Source: Rhodoferax mekongensis (lineage in GTDB: Bacteria; Pseudomonadota; Gammaproteobacteria; Burkholderiales; Burkholderiaceae_C). Taken from it: a stretch of DNA of 64,000 bases. The notes beneath the pieces are model-generated. The model was not told where the DNA came from and did no database searches. It saw nothing but the letters and a program-made list of their open reading frames with translations. Positions 1-8,632 of this stretch are shown here, in pieces. The stretch is from NCBI RefSeq assembly GCF_032191775.1, contig NZ_CP132507.1, positions 955,001 to 1,019,000 of the forward strand. Reading direction: 5' to 3'. The stretch's first letter is position 1. Each line of letters starts with the position of its first letter. A program made the position numbers and the translations under genes.

Positions 1-359
1 AGGTGTTTCGCGGCAGTTTTGTGGCGCTGGAGCGCGGGCAGCTGGAAGCCGCCCGCTCGCTGGGCCTGAGCCCGGTGCAAACCTTCTTTCTGGTGCGCTT
101 GCCACAGGCTTGGCGCATCGCCATTCCCAGTCTGGGCAACCTCTGGCAATCCCTGCTCAAAGACACCTCGCTGGTGTCGGTGGTGGGCCTGGAAGACTTG
201 CTGAAAAAGTCCAACATGGCGGCGCAGGCTTCGCATCAGCCGTTCCTGTTTTTGATGGCGGCAGCCGTGATGTATTTCTGCCTGCTGGCGCTGTCTGACC
301 CGCTGGTCTCCGCACTGGAGCGGCGTGCGCAGCGCCCTTATCAGGCCCACCGCAGCTAG
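1..359 (+). CDS. Polar amino-acid ABC transporter permease (C-terminal part)
   Basis: The frame is open from the window edge, so the start lies upstream and only about 118 residues are visible. The stretch EAARSLGLSPVQTFFLVRLP followed by QAWRIAIPSLGNLWQSLLKD is the EAA loop of HisQ/GlnP-type inner-membrane permeases, which contacts the ATPase subunit. Hydrophobic segments follow at VVGLEDLL and in PFLFLMAAAVMYFCLLALSD. The stop is 2 bases before the next permease, so the two form a heterodimeric permease pair in one operon. The substrate, probably a polar amino acid, cannot be read from this part. Confidence 0.9.
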   Translation, partial: VFRGSFVALERGQLEAARSLGLSPVQTFFLVRLPQAWRIAIPSLGNLWQSLLKDTSLVSVVGLEDLLKKSNMAAQASHQPFLFLMAAAVMYFCLLALSDPLVSALERRAQRPYQAHRS

Positions 360-361
360 CC

Positions 362-1057
362 ATGGACGCCTGGTTCACCGACATCCTCGTCCTGCTGCAG
401 GACAACCGCGCCGAGCTGTGGGAAGGCTTGATTGTTACCCTGCAGCTGTGGGCGGCTTCCGGAGCCGCCGGTTTGGTGCTGGCGCTGGGCTTGGCTCTCG
501 GCGCGACGCATGGCGGGCCGGTGCTGAAGCGGCTGGTGCGTGTGTACAGTGCGGCCTTTCGCGGCACGCCGCTGCTGGTGCAAATGTTCCTGCTCTATTA
601 CGGGCTCAGCCAGTTTGAATGGGTGAGGGCGTCTGCTGCGTGGGTGGTGCTGGAGGATGCGTTTTACTGCGGGCTCATCGCCTTGACGCTCAATATAGCT
701 GCCTACATGGCCGAAGACATTCGCGCCGGCCTACTTGCCGTTCCCTTGGGGCAGCAGGAGGCGGCCCGCGCCTTCGGCATGCCGGGCGGCACGCTCTTGC
801 GCCGCATCGTGCTACCGCAGGCATTGCGCATCGCCACTCCCGCTTTGGGGAACGAGGTGGTGTCCTTGCTCAAAGCCACGGCGCTGGTAAGCACCATCAC
901 CGTGTTTGACCTGACCGGTGTGGCCCGTCGCCTGTCCACCGAGTCGTACACCACGGATGCGCTGGTGCTGGCTGGCGTGGTCTATGGCGTGCTGACCCTG
1001 CTGATTTCGGCGGGTGTGCATTTTCTGGAGCGACGCCGCAAAAGCCACGCTGCGTGA
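362..1057 (+). CDS. Polar amino-acid ABC transporter permease
   Basis: A 231-residue inner-membrane permease of the HisM/GlnP type, second half of the pair with the gene ending at 359. It shows the family EAA motif (QQEAARAFGMPGGTLLRRIV, then LPQALRIATPALGNE) and about five hydrophobic segments, including ASGAAGLVLALGLALGA and VLAGVVYGVLTLLISAGVHF. Length is normal for the family. The start ATG follows the upstream stop after two bases, which suggests translational coupling. No ATPase or binding-protein gene follows, so those must lie upstream of the window. Substrate specificity is not deducible. Confidence 0.92.
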   Translation: MDAWFTDILVLLQDNRAELWEGLIVTLQLWAASGAAGLVLALGLALGATHGGPVLKRLVRVYSAAFRGTPLLVQMFLLYYGLSQFEWVRASAAWVVLEDAFYCGLIALTLNIAAYMAEDIRAGLLAVPLGQQEAARAFGMPGGTLLRRIVLPQALRIATPALGNEVVSLLKATALVSTITVFDLTGVARRLSTESYTTDALVLAGVVYGVLTLLISAGVHFLERRRKSHAA

Positions 1058-1136
1058 GCTGCTTGTGTGCACAGAGGCCTGGCAAATTGCCGCCGCAGCG
1101 CGGGCGCTTTGTCTAAGCTCATCCTCGAATTTTTGA

Positions 1137-2090
1137 ATGATCCCCATGATGCTGAATCCCCTGAATAGTTTTCTCGCCCACGACCGCCTGATGGTGCTGG
1201 ACGGCGCCCTGGCCACCGAGCTGGAGCGCCGTGGCGCCAACCTGAATGACGCGCTGTGGTCTGCCAAGCTGCTGATCGAACAACCCGAGCTCATTCGCGC
1301 GGTGCATGCGGACTACTTTGCCGCCGGCGCCGATGTGGCCACCACCGCCAGCTACCAAGCCACCTTTGAAGCGTTTACCCGCCGTGGCATGAGCCGGGCG
1401 GAGGCAGCGGATTTGATGCGCCTGTCGGTGACTCTGGCCTGCGAGGCGCGCGATGCCTTCTGGGCCGAGCCCTCGAACCGCGTGGGGCGCCTGCGTCCGC
1501 TGGTGGCTGCCTCGGTAGGCCCGTATGGCGCTATGCTGGCCGATGGCTCGGAGTACCGCGGCCACTACGGCCTGAGCCGTGCCGCGCTGGCCGACTTCCA
1601 CCGCGAACGCATGCAGGTGCTGTCTAGCTCTGGCGCTGACCTGCTGGCCTGCGAGACGATTCCGTGCCTGGACGAAGCTTTGGCGATTGCTGATGTGCTT
1701 GCAGAGCAAAACAACATGACTGCGTGGATCAGCTTCTCTTGCAAAGACGGCGAGCACAACGTGCAGGGCGAGCGCTTGGCAGACTGCGTGGCTGTGCTGG
1801 AGGCCTACCCGCACATCGTTGCCATCGGTGTGAACTGCACGGCGCCTGAGCATGTGGCCAGCTTGGTCGAGCAGGCAAAGGCCCGCACCACCAAGCCGGT
1901 GCTGGTCTACCCGAACTCCGGTGAGCATTACGACGCCGAAGGCAAGGTTTGGACCGGTGCTTGCAACCCGGCGGATGCTTACGCAGAGATGGCTGCGCGC
2001 TGGCAAGCCAAAGGGGCCCGCATGATTGGTGGCTGCTGCCGCACCGGCCCGGACGACATCCGCGCGGTGCGCCTTATGGCTGCCGCCTGA
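1137..2090 (+). CDS. mmuM: Homocysteine S-methyltransferase (MmuM-like)
   Basis: A 317-residue cytosolic zinc enzyme of the Pfam S-methyl_trans family. It transfers a methyl group from S-methylmethionine or S-adenosylmethionine to homocysteine, giving methionine. Visible signatures are LDGALATELERRG near the N-terminus, the first zinc cysteine in GVNCTAPEH (about residue 230) and the paired zinc cysteines in GGCCRTGPDDI near the C-terminus. Length matches E. coli MmuM (310). No clear ribosome site precedes the ATG at 1137, and ATGs three and four codons in are alternatives. No mmuP permease is adjacent. A dispersed repeat follows the stop. Confidence 0.88.
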   Translation: MIPMMLNPLNSFLAHDRLMVLDGALATELERRGANLNDALWSAKLLIEQPELIRAVHADYFAAGADVATTASYQATFEAFTRRGMSRAEAADLMRLSVTLACEARDAFWAEPSNRVGRLRPLVAASVGPYGAMLADGSEYRGHYGLSRAALADFHRERMQVLSSSGADLLACETIPCLDEALAIADVLAEQNNMTAWISFSCKDGEHNVQGERLADCVAVLEAYPHIVAIGVNCTAPEHVASLVEQAKARTTKPVLVYPNSGEHYDAEGKVWTGACNPADAYAEMAARWQAKGARMIGGCCRTGPDDIRAVRLMAAA

Positions 2091-2100
2091 GGCATTTAGG

Positions 2101-2160
2101 TATGAAATGGGCCTCTAGCGCCCATGGAATATCCGCAAGCAGCTACTAAAAATGTAGCGG
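2101..2160 (-). repeat. Dispersed repeat, family A (copy 1)
   Basis: Read on the minus strand this runs GCTACATTTTTAGT, AGCTGCTTGCGGATATTCC, then GGGCGCTAGAGGCC. It matches the other family A copies of this window at the two blocks AGCTGCTYGCG and GCGCTAGNGGCC. It lies between the convergent ends of mmuM and the cytochrome c gene. It has no strong inverted symmetry or T-run, so it is not a standard terminator. Confidence 0.7.
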
Positions 2161-2180
2161 CTTCGACTTTCGCTGAGGCT

Positions 2181-2711
2181 TTACTGCGCTGCCGGCGACA
2201 GCGACATCACCCACTGCGCTATCTGACGCGCTTGTTCCTCGCTGAGCTGCGGGTGGCGGGGCATCAGGGCCCGGCCCCATTCGCCGGCTCCCCCGTTGCG
2301 AATCTTTCCTGCGAGGTAGTCCACCGCATCGGGTCGGCCCTGGTAGCGGGCAGCGACTTGGTTGAATGCGGGGCCGACATAGCGCCTGTCTACCCCGTGG
2401 CAGCGAATGCAGTCGGACGCGTTGACGGTGGCCAATCCGGCTGCCAGCGTGGCGGGGGTAGCCGGAGAAGCTGTCACCACTACGGTGCTGGCGCTCGCTG
2501 TTGTGACAGCAGAACTTTGACTCGCTTTGCCTTCGCTGCTGCCCGCCTGCAACGTACGCCACCCCACCATCAGCATGCCTGCAACGACCACCACTACTGC
2601 CACGATAAGTGCCGCTGCAAGCCAACGCGGTCGCTGAGGTGGGGTGTCGTCTTCCGGGTGCATGTGGGAGGTCTCTGGAGATGGGGTGCCAGAGTGTGGC
2701 GCGAAAGCCAT
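2181..2711 (-). CDS. Membrane-anchored mono-haem cytochrome c
   Basis: A 176-residue protein with a basic/proline N-terminus, one membrane anchor (LAAALIVAVVVVVAGMLMVG, about residues 31-50), a low-complexity Ala/Thr/Ser linker and a C-terminal class I cytochrome c domain. The haem site is CIRCHG (about residue 100). The likely distal Met ligand is in ALMPRHPQ, as in c551-like cytochromes. It should sit in the periplasm as an electron carrier. Neither possible start (residue 1, or Met17 at about 2663) has a clear ribosome site. It follows malate synthase on the same strand, but a strong terminator separates them. The redox partner is unknown. Confidence 0.85.
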   Translation of the reverse strand: MAFAPHSGTPSPETSHMHPEDDTPPQRPRWLAAALIVAVVVVVAGMLMVGWRTLQAGSSEGKASQSSAVTTASASTVVVTASPATPATLAAGLATVNASDCIRCHGVDRRYVGPAFNQVAARYQGRPDAVDYLAGKIRNGGAGEWGRALMPRHPQLSEEQARQIAQWVMSLSPAAQ

Positions 2712-2755
2712 GGCATGGTGAGGTGCGGGCCTTTATTGCAGTCTCTTCCATCAAC

Positions 2756-2783
2756 AAAAACGGCACCCTCGGGTGCCGTTTTT
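2756..2783 (-). terminator. Rho-independent terminator of glcB
   Basis: A perfect 13-bp stem, AAAAACGGCACCC paired with GGGTGCCGTTTTT around a tiny TC loop. It lies 13 bases beyond the malate synthase stop, with a run of T in the direction of that gene. It should end glcB transcription before the cytochrome gene. By symmetry it could also act on the other strand, where no gene needs it. Confidence 0.93.
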
Positions 2784-2796
2784 CTGGAAGGCTGGC

Positions 2797-5013
2797 TTAC
2801 GCCGCTTTTACCTTCAAGCGCCAAGCATGCAGCAAGGGCTCGGTGTAGCCGCTGGGCTGCGCCAATCCCTTGAACACCAGCTCAGTCGCTGCTTGATACG
2901 CCGCGCCCTTGAATTTGCCCACCATGGGGGTGTAGAGCTTGTCGCCGGCGTTTTGCTTGTCCACCTTGGCAGCCATGCGCTGGAAGGTTTCTTCCACTTG
3001 CGCCTTGGTGACCACACCGTGGTGCAGCCAGTTGGCCATGTGCTGGCTGCTGATGCGCAGGGTGGCGCGGTCTTCCATGAGGCCGATGTCGTTGATGTCG
3101 GGCACCTTGGAGCAGCCCACGCCTTGGTCCACCCAGCGCACCACGTAGCCCAGGATGCCCTGGGCGTTGTTGTCCAGCTCAGCTTGCTTTTCGGCGTCCG
3201 TCCAGTTGGGCGTGGCGGTCACGGGAATCTGCAGCAGGTTGTCCAGAATCCCGGGGCGGGCTTTCTCGTAGTTGGTCTTTTCCAGTTCCTTCTGCACGTC
3301 GCTCACCAGCAACTGGTGGTAGTGCAGGGCGTGCAGGGTGGCGCCGGTGGGGCTGGGCACCCAGGCGGTGTTGGCACCGGCCTTGGGGTGGCCGATTTTT
3401 TGCTCCATCATGGCCTTCATCAGGTCGGGCATGGCCCACATGCCCTTGCCGATCTGCGCCTTGCCGCGCAAGCCGCTAGACAAGCCCACCAGCACGTTGT
3501 TCTTTTCATACGCCGCAATCCATGCGCTGCTTTTCATGTCCGCCTTGCGGATCATGGGGCCGGCCTGCATGGCGGTGTGCATCTCGTCGCCGGTGCGGTC
3601 CAGGAAGCCCGTGTTGATGAAGGCCACTCGGCTTTGGGCGGCGGCAATGCAGGCCTTCAGGTTCACGCTGGTGCGGCGCTCTTCGTCCATGATGCCCAGC
3701 TTCACGGTGCTGTCGGGCAGGCCCAGCATCTGTTCTACGCGGGTGAACAGCTCGGCTGCAAACGCCACTTCTGCGGGGCCGTGCATCTTGGGTTTGACGA
3801 TGTAGACCGAGCCTTTGCGCGAGTTGCGGATGGCGTCTTTCTTGGTCTTCTTGAGGTCATGCAGGGCGATGGTGGTGGTGACCACGGCGTCCATGATGCC
3901 TTCGGGGATTTCTTTGGTGCTGCCGTCCGCTGCGGTGTAGGTGATGGCCGGGTTGGTCATCAGGTGGCCCACGTTGCGCACAAACATGAGGCTGCGGCCG
4001 TGCAGCTTGACTTGCCTTTTGCCGTCGGGCGCGGTGTACACGCGGTCGCCGTTCAGACCACGGGTCAGTGTTTTGCCGCCCTTGTCAAAGCTCTCGACCA
4101 AAGTGCCTTGAAGAATGCCCAGCCAGTTGCCATAGGCCAGCACCTTGTCTTCAGCGTCCACCACAGCCACGGAGTCTTCCAGGTCCAGGATGGTGGAGAG
4201 GGCTGCTTCAAGCACCAAGTCGCTTACACCTGCTGCATCGGTTTTGCCGATGGGCGTGGCGCGGTTGATGATGATGTCCAAGTGTAGGCCGTTGTGAATC
4301 ACCAGCACGCTGGAAGGATCTTTGGCAGAGCCCTGGAAGCCCACGAACTGGTCCTTGTCGGCCAACTTGGACGTGCTGCCGTCCTTCAGGGTGACGACCA
4401 AGTCACCGCCCTTGATGGCGTAGCCGGTAGAGCCTACGTGTGAGCCTTTTTTGAGCGGTGCGCAGCGGTCCAGCACGTGGCGAGCGTATTCGATGACTTT
4501 TTTGCCGCGCTTGGGGTTGTAGCCCTTGGGGCCCACCTTTTCGCAGCCCTTGTCTTCGCTGATCACGTCGGTGCCATACAGCGCGTCATACAGCGAGCCC
4601 CAGCGCGCGTTGGCGGCGTTCAAGGCATAGCGGGCGTTCAGCACGGGCACCACCAGCTGGGGGCCGGCTTGGGTGGCCAGCTCGGCATCCACGTTTTTGG
4701 TGGTGATCTTTACCTTCTTGGGGCTCTCGACCAGGTAGCCGATTTTTTCCAGAAAGGCCTTGTACGCAGGCATATCAGTGATGGGGCCGGGGTTGGCTTT
4801 GTGCCAGGCATCCAGCTCGGTTTGCAGGCGGTCGCGCTCGGCCAGCAGGGCGATGTTCTTGGGGGCCAAGTCGGCCACGATGGCGTCGAACCCTTTCCAG
4901 AACGCCTCGGGCGTGATGCCGGTGCCTGGCAAAACTTTGTCCTGGATGAAGCTATGCAGGCTGGTTGCTACCTGAAGGCGGTGCTCAGTAGTGCGGGGTG
5001 TCGTTGTCGTCAT
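2797..5013 (-). CDS. glcB: Malate synthase G
   Basis: Condenses glyoxylate with acetyl-CoA to malate; cytosolic, with Mg2+. About 738 residues from the chosen start, near E. coli GlcB (723). The large single-chain G isoform is recognisable from [55 protein letters not shown] (which contains active-site residues) and [20 protein letters not shown]. The ATG at 5013 ([11 protein letters not shown]) has AAAGG about seven bases upstream. A TTG 11 codons earlier extends the frame but lacks a ribosome site. No glcDEF or isocitrate lyase gene adjoins it, so whether it serves glycolate or acetate growth cannot be told. A strong terminator follows. Confidence 0.96.
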   Translation of the reverse strand: MTTTTPRTTEHRLQVATSLHSFIQDKVLPGTGITPEAFWKGFDAIVADLAPKNIALLAERDRLQTELDAWHKANPGPITDMPAYKAFLEKIGYLVESPKKVKITTKNVDAELATQAGPQLVVPVLNARYALNAANARWGSLYDALYGTDVISEDKGCEKVGPKGYNPKRGKKVIEYARHVLDRCAPLKKGSHVGSTGYAIKGGDLVVTLKDGSTSKLADKDQFVGFQGSAKDPSSVLVIHNGLHLDIIINRATPIGKTDAAGVSDLVLEAALSTILDLEDSVAVVDAEDKVLAYGNWLGILQGTLVESFDKGGKTLTRGLNGDRVYTAPDGKRQVKLHGRSLMFVRNVGHLMTNPAITYTAADGSTKEIPEGIMDAVVTTTIALHDLKKTKKDAIRNSRKGSVYIVKPKMHGPAEVAFAAELFTRVEQMLGLPDSTVKLGIMDEERRTSVNLKACIAAAQSRVAFINTGFLDRTGDEMHTAMQAGPMIRKADMKSSAWIAAYEKNNVLVGLSSGLRGKAQIGKGMWAMPDLMKAMMEQKIGHPKAGANTAWVPSPTGATLHALHYHQLLVSDVQKELEKTNYEKARPGILDNLLQIPVTATPNWTDAEKQAELDNNAQGILGYVVRWVDQGVGCSKVPDINDIGLMEDRATLRISSQHMANWLHHGVVTKAQVEETFQRMAAKVDKQNAGDKLYTPMVGKFKGAAYQAATELVFKGLAQPSGYTEPLLHAWRLKVKAA

Positions 5014-5166
5014 GGTGGGCCTTTCAAAGGAAGGGGCGGTCAACAAAGTGAAAACAGGTCGCGCGAGGGGGAATGTCCTCAGGCTATGGATGTACTGTAT
5101 TCCATCCTTTGCAGATTACTATATGGAAGAATATCAATCGATTTGTGACTTTTCAGGATGTAGTTC

Positions 5167-5466
5167 ATGCCCATACGCCATCTGGTGCTGCTGAAGTTCA
5201 AAGCCGACACGGAGCCCGCACAGGTGCAGGCCATAGAAGCCGCGTTTGCCGCATTGGCAAGCAAGATCAGCGCCGTGCAGAGCCTGGAGTGGGGCACCGA
5301 TAACAGCCCCGAAGGCCTGGCCAAAGGCTTTACCCACTGCTTCAACCTCACTTTCGCGGATGAGGCCGGCCGCGCAAGCTACCTGCCACACCCCGATCAC
5401 TTGGCGTTTGTGGAGATTTTGAAACCCACGTTGGACGACGTGCTGGTGTTGGATTACGCCGTGTAA
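5167..5466 (+). CDS. Dabb-family (stress-responsive A/B barrel) protein
   Basis: A 99-residue single-domain protein. The opening MPIRHLVLLKFK, the central GTDNSPEGLAKGFTHCFNLTF and the closing YLPHPDHLAFV are typical of the Dabb dimeric alpha/beta barrel. Members are small cytosolic proteins, some catalytic and many of unknown role. It is divergent from malate synthase and directly precedes a CoA-transferase gene (19 bases), so it is probably co-transcribed with it. No function beyond the fold is claimed. Confidence 0.83.
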   Translation: MPIRHLVLLKFKADTEPAQVQAIEAAFAALASKISAVQSLEWGTDNSPEGLAKGFTHCFNLTFADEAGRASYLPHPDHLAFVEILKPTLDDVLVLDYAV

Positions 5467-5484
5467 TTTGTGAAGATACCCGCC

Positions 5485-6708
5485 ATGACAAGCGCTAACC
5501 CGACCTACCCCTCCGAGCAAAGTGGGCCCGAAGCCCGAACCCTCCCCCTCGCGGGCATCCGCGTTGTTGAATTCACCCACATGGTCATGGGTCCTACGTG
5601 CGGCATGACGCTGGGCGATTTGGGGGCTGAGGTCATCAAGGTCGAACCCTTGGCAGGCGACAGTACGCGTAAGCTGTTGGGCAGTGGCGCGGGCTTCTAC
5701 CCGCTGTTCAACCGCAACAAGAAGAGCATTGCGGTGGACCTCAAGAGCGCAAAGGGCCGTGAGATTGTGCTCAAGCTGATCGCCACGGCCGACATCGTGA
5801 GCGAGAACTTCAAAACCGAGACCATGCAAAAGCTGGGCTTGGACTACGCGTCTTTGAGCAAGCTGGACCCGCGCCTGATCTACGTAAGTCACAAAGGCTT
5901 TCTGCCCGGCCCCTACGACCATCGCACCGCGCTGGACGAGGTGGTGCAAATGATGGGCGGCCTGGCCTACATGACCGGCCGCCCGGGCGACCCGCTGCGC
6001 GCAGGCTCCAGTGTGAACGACATCATGGGCGGCATCTTCGGTGCGGTGGGCGCCATGGCCGCACTCATGCAGCGCCAGCAAACCGGCAAGGGCCAGGAGG
6101 TGCAAAGCGCGCTGTTTGAAAACAACATCTTCTTGGTGGCCCAGCACATGATGCAGTTCGCCGTGACCGGCAAAGCCGCCGCGCCCATGCCCGAGCGCAT
6201 CTCGCCTTGGGGCATTTATGACGTGTTCAGCGTGAAGGACAAGGAGCAAATTTTTCTGGCCGTGGTGGGCGATGGGCAGTGGAAAACCTTTTGCGAGGCC
6301 TTTGCCTACGCCGACCTGTTTGCCGACCCGCGCGTCACCACCAACAACGACCGCGTGCTGGCGCGCAGCTGGCTCATCCCAGAACTGCGCACACGCCTGG
6401 CGCAGTTCAGCCGTGCAGAGCTGTCACAGCGCTTTGAGCACGTGGGCCTGCCCTTCGCGCCCATCACCGATCCACAGCATTTGTTTGACGACCCGCACCT
6501 GCAAGCCACCGGCGGCTTGGCACCCATGGAGCTGCCGGATGGCCGTCAGACCCAAGTGCCCTTGTTGCCACTGACGCTGGGTGGTGAGCGCCTGGGCCTT
6601 CGCTTGGACCCGCCCAAGCTGGGCGAGCACACCGACGCGCTGCTGCAAAGTCTGGGGTACAGCGCGGACGAAGTGGCGGCGCTGCATGCACAAGGCGTAG
6701 TACTATGA
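5485..6708 (+). CDS. CaiB/BaiF family III CoA-transferase
   Basis: About 407 residues, a normal length. Family III enzymes move CoA between acyl groups through an aspartyl intermediate. Seen here are LAGIRVVEFTHMVMGPTCG near the N-terminus, DLGAEVIKVEPLAGD, and the likely catalytic Asp (about residue 179) in AGSSVNDIMGG. The ATG at 5485 has GAAG nine bases upstream; a GTG at 5470 would add five residues. The substrate is unknown. The partners may be in central or aromatic acid metabolism, but nothing adjacent decides this. The stop codon TGA falls within the start of a family A repeat, so the last residues may be repeat-derived. Confidence 0.9.
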   Translation: MTSANPTYPSEQSGPEARTLPLAGIRVVEFTHMVMGPTCGMTLGDLGAEVIKVEPLAGDSTRKLLGSGAGFYPLFNRNKKSIAVDLKSAKGREIVLKLIATADIVSENFKTETMQKLGLDYASLSKLDPRLIYVSHKGFLPGPYDHRTALDEVVQMMGGLAYMTGRPGDPLRAGSSVNDIMGGIFGAVGAMAALMQRQQTGKGQEVQSALFENNIFLVAQHMMQFAVTGKAAAPMPERISPWGIYDVFSVKDKEQIFLAVVGDGQWKTFCEAFAYADLFADPRVTTNNDRVLARSWLIPELRTRLAQFSRAELSQRFEHVGLPFAPITDPQHLFDDPHLQATGGLAPMELPDGRQTQVPLLPLTLGGERLGLRLDPPKLGEHTDALLQSLGYSADEVAALHAQGVVL

Positions 6709-6750
6709 AAAATATAGCGGTTTGCGCATATCTGGCGTGCGCTAGAGGCC
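6702..6750 (+). repeat. Dispersed repeat, family A (copy 2)
   Basis: ACTATGAAAAATATAGCGG, then TTTGCGCATATCTGG, then GTGCGCTAGAGGCC. It fits the family A pattern with the AGCTGCT block degraded. It carries the stop codon of the CoA-transferase, and its final GGCC is also the first four bases of the family C hairpin that follows. Confidence 0.65.
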
Positions 6751-6836
6751 TGAGCGGCAGTGCGGCCTGCTCCGTGTCCCCCGCCCGCGTTGCGGGCTCC
6801 TCCTTGACCTGCGCAGACCGCACTGCCGTTCAGGCC
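6747..6836 (+). repeat. Family C hairpin element (copy 1)
   Basis: A 90-bp inverted structure. The left arm GGCCTGAGCGGCAGTGCGG (6747-6765) pairs with the right arm CCGCACTGCCGTTCAGGCC (6818-6836) at 18 of 19 positions. Between them lies the core TGTCCCCCGCCCGC, GTT, GCGGGCTCCTCCTTG, which itself can fold as CCCGC/GCGGG. The core recurs at 44570-44611 and 44709-44758, with entirely different arms each time. It fills the gap between the CoA-transferase and a LysR gene. Confidence 0.8.
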
Positions 6837-6850
6837 TCCCGGAGCTAGCC

Positions 6851-7798
6851 ATGGACAAGCTCAAGCAACTCGAATCCTTCGTCTCGGTCGCCACCCGTGG
6901 CAGCTTGACCGCAGCCGCCAATGCCGAAGGCGTGGCCCCCGCCATCATGGGCCGTCGGCTTGACGCGCTGGAAGAGCGCCTGGGCGTGAAGTTGCTGATC
7001 CGCACCACCCGGCGCATCACACTCACGCACGAGGGCAGTGCGTTTCTGGAAGACTGCCAGCGCATCATTGCCGACGTGACCAACGCAGAGGCCAGCGTGA
7101 GCGCCGGTGGCGTGAAGGCGGCAGGCCATTTGCGTATTACGGCGCCTGCTGGTTTCGGCCGCCGCCATGTGGCGCCGCTGGTGCCCAAGTTCCGCGAGCT
7201 GCACCCCGATGTGACGATTTCGCTTAACTTGAGTGACCGTGTGGTGGACATTGCGGGCGAGGGCTTTGACTGCGCAGTCCGCGTGGGCGACATGCCCGAC
7301 TCATCGCTGGTGAGCGTGCGCATGGCCGACAACCGGCGCTTGTGCGTGGCCACACCGGCCTACCTCAAGCGTCATGGCACGCCCAAAACGCCCGCCGACC
7401 TGAGCCGCTTCCATTGCCTCACGCTGTCCAGCGACGCATCCCAAACCCGGGGCTGGGCTTTCAAGTTGCCCGCGGCCAAGGGTGAGCGCGCTGACGCAGG
7501 CGAGGTGATTTACCTCAAGCCCGCCGGCCCGTTGGACTGCAGCGATGGCCAGGTGCTGCACGACTGGTGTCTGGGGGGCTACGGCATCGCATGGCGCAGC
7601 ACCTGGGAGGTGGAAAACGAAATCGCCGCAGGCCGTTTGGTCGCGGTGCTGGAAGACTATGCCGCTCCGCCCAACGGCATTTACGCCGTCTTCCCCCAAC
7701 GCAAACACATGCCCCTGCGGGTGCGCTTGTGGATCGACTTCATCAAAGAGCGCTACAGCGCGCCGGGGTATTGGCAACGAACCGTGCTTCGGGATTAG
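6851..7798 (+). CDS. LysR-family transcriptional regulator
   Basis: A 315-residue LysR regulator. The N-terminal winged helix-turn-helix is seen in LKQLESFVSVATRGSLTAAA and the following GRRLDALEERLGVKLLIRTT. The rest is the co-inducer-binding domain, with LRITAPAGFGRRHVAPLVPK and the CAVRVGDMPDSSLVSVRMA stretch typical of the AaeR/DhcR-like subgroup. It is transcribed away from the CoA-transferase end, after a family C hairpin. No divergent target gene is adjacent, so its regulon and effector are unknown. Confidence 0.93.
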   Translation: MDKLKQLESFVSVATRGSLTAAANAEGVAPAIMGRRLDALEERLGVKLLIRTTRRITLTHEGSAFLEDCQRIIADVTNAEASVSAGGVKAAGHLRITAPAGFGRRHVAPLVPKFRELHPDVTISLNLSDRVVDIAGEGFDCAVRVGDMPDSSLVSVRMADNRRLCVATPAYLKRHGTPKTPADLSRFHCLTLSSDASQTRGWAFKLPAAKGERADAGEVIYLKPAGPLDCSDGQVLHDWCLGGYGIAWRSTWEVENEIAAGRLVAVLEDYAAPPNGIYAVFPQRKHMPLRVRLWIDFIKERYSAPGYWQRTVLRD

Positions 7799-7894
7799 TG
7801 CTTGCAGACATCCGAAAGAACTATTGCAAGAGCCTTGGCAGCGAATTAGATTAATGCTGATCGCCGGTGTATCCCGGTTCAAATGGGAGCTCTT

Positions 7895-8503
7895 ATGAAA
7901 ATTAAACGTGTTTTAACCGCAATTGCGTTGGCCGCATCCGCGCTCGGTGCCAGTGCGACTACTACAGTGGGTGGCATCAGCTTCGCGGACAACGCGTTCG
8001 CTGATGCGTTGTACTACTCGTTTGGTAGTTACACCACCTCCGGTGGCACTTTGGCGCAAGTATTGACAGACACCAATCCTGGGACCTATGCGTACTCTCG
8101 CACACCCGGTGCCAGTTTGTTGCTTGGTTTCACCGATAACAATGTGTTCAATGGTGCCGGTGCAGACTTGGCTGTTTTTGAACTCGGCATTGCAGACTCT
8201 GTGAAAGTGAGCTTCGGCGCACAAACATTGTCTTTTCAAACGGTTGCAACGGGTTACACCGCTGGCGGTTATGCGTTGAACGTTGCCTTGGTTGACTTCT
8301 CGGCATTCGGCATCGCTAACGGCGCAAACTTGCAATACCAGTCGATTGGCTTGGATACAGTGGCCCCCGGCGGAACTGTTCCCTCCATTTCGTTGGTGGG
8401 TGCACTGCACGTGGCGGCTGTACCTGAGCCTGAGACATATGCCATGTTGTTGGCTGGTTTGGGCGCGATAGGGGCCCTGGTGCGTCGCCGCAAGCGCGCC
8501 TAA
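7895..8503 (+). CDS. PEP-CTERM sorting-domain protein
   Basis: A 202-residue exported protein. It has an N-terminal signal peptide (MKIKRVLTAIALAASALGASA), a mature part rich in Gly, Ala, Thr and Ser predicted to be beta-structured, and the C-terminal sorting signal VPEPETYAMLLAGLGAIGAL followed by RRRKRA. That tripartite tail (PEP motif, membrane helix, basic end) is cut by an exosortase and is found in strains making exopolysaccharide. The ATG at 7895 has GGGAG six bases upstream, so the GTG-like extension four codons earlier is unlikely. No exosortase gene is in the window. A strong terminator follows. The role of the mature part is unknown. Confidence 0.9.
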   Translation: MKIKRVLTAIALAASALGASATTTVGGISFADNAFADALYYSFGSYTTSGGTLAQVLTDTNPGTYAYSRTPGASLLLGFTDNNVFNGAGADLAVFELGIADSVKVSFGAQTLSFQTVATGYTAGGYALNVALVDFSAFGIANGANLQYQSIGLDTVAPGGTVPSISLVGALHVAAVPEPETYAMLLAGLGAIGALVRRRKRA

Positions 8504-8523
8504 AAGCACTCGACTTCAAATGA

Positions 8524-8554
8524 AAAAAACCCGCTGAGTTTCAGCGGGTTTTTT
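8524..8554 (+). terminator. Rho-independent terminator
   Basis: AAAAAACCCGCTGA pairs perfectly with TCAGCGGGTTTTTT around a GTT loop, 20 bases after the PEP-CTERM stop. The A-run and T-run make it usable from both strands, so it could also serve the reverse-strand gene at 8633-8929. Confidence 0.93.
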
Positions 8555-8632
8555 CATTTACATGGTGCGGTGGTCAAAACCATTGAGCCGGCTAGCGCTC
8601 AAATCCTGCTTTTCATGATCCTGTATGGCGAA

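Noticed and set aside
2773-4287. Plus-strand open frame of 504 codons opposite malate synthase
   Set aside because: Shadow of glcB; no family resemblance, and it begins inside the glcB terminator.
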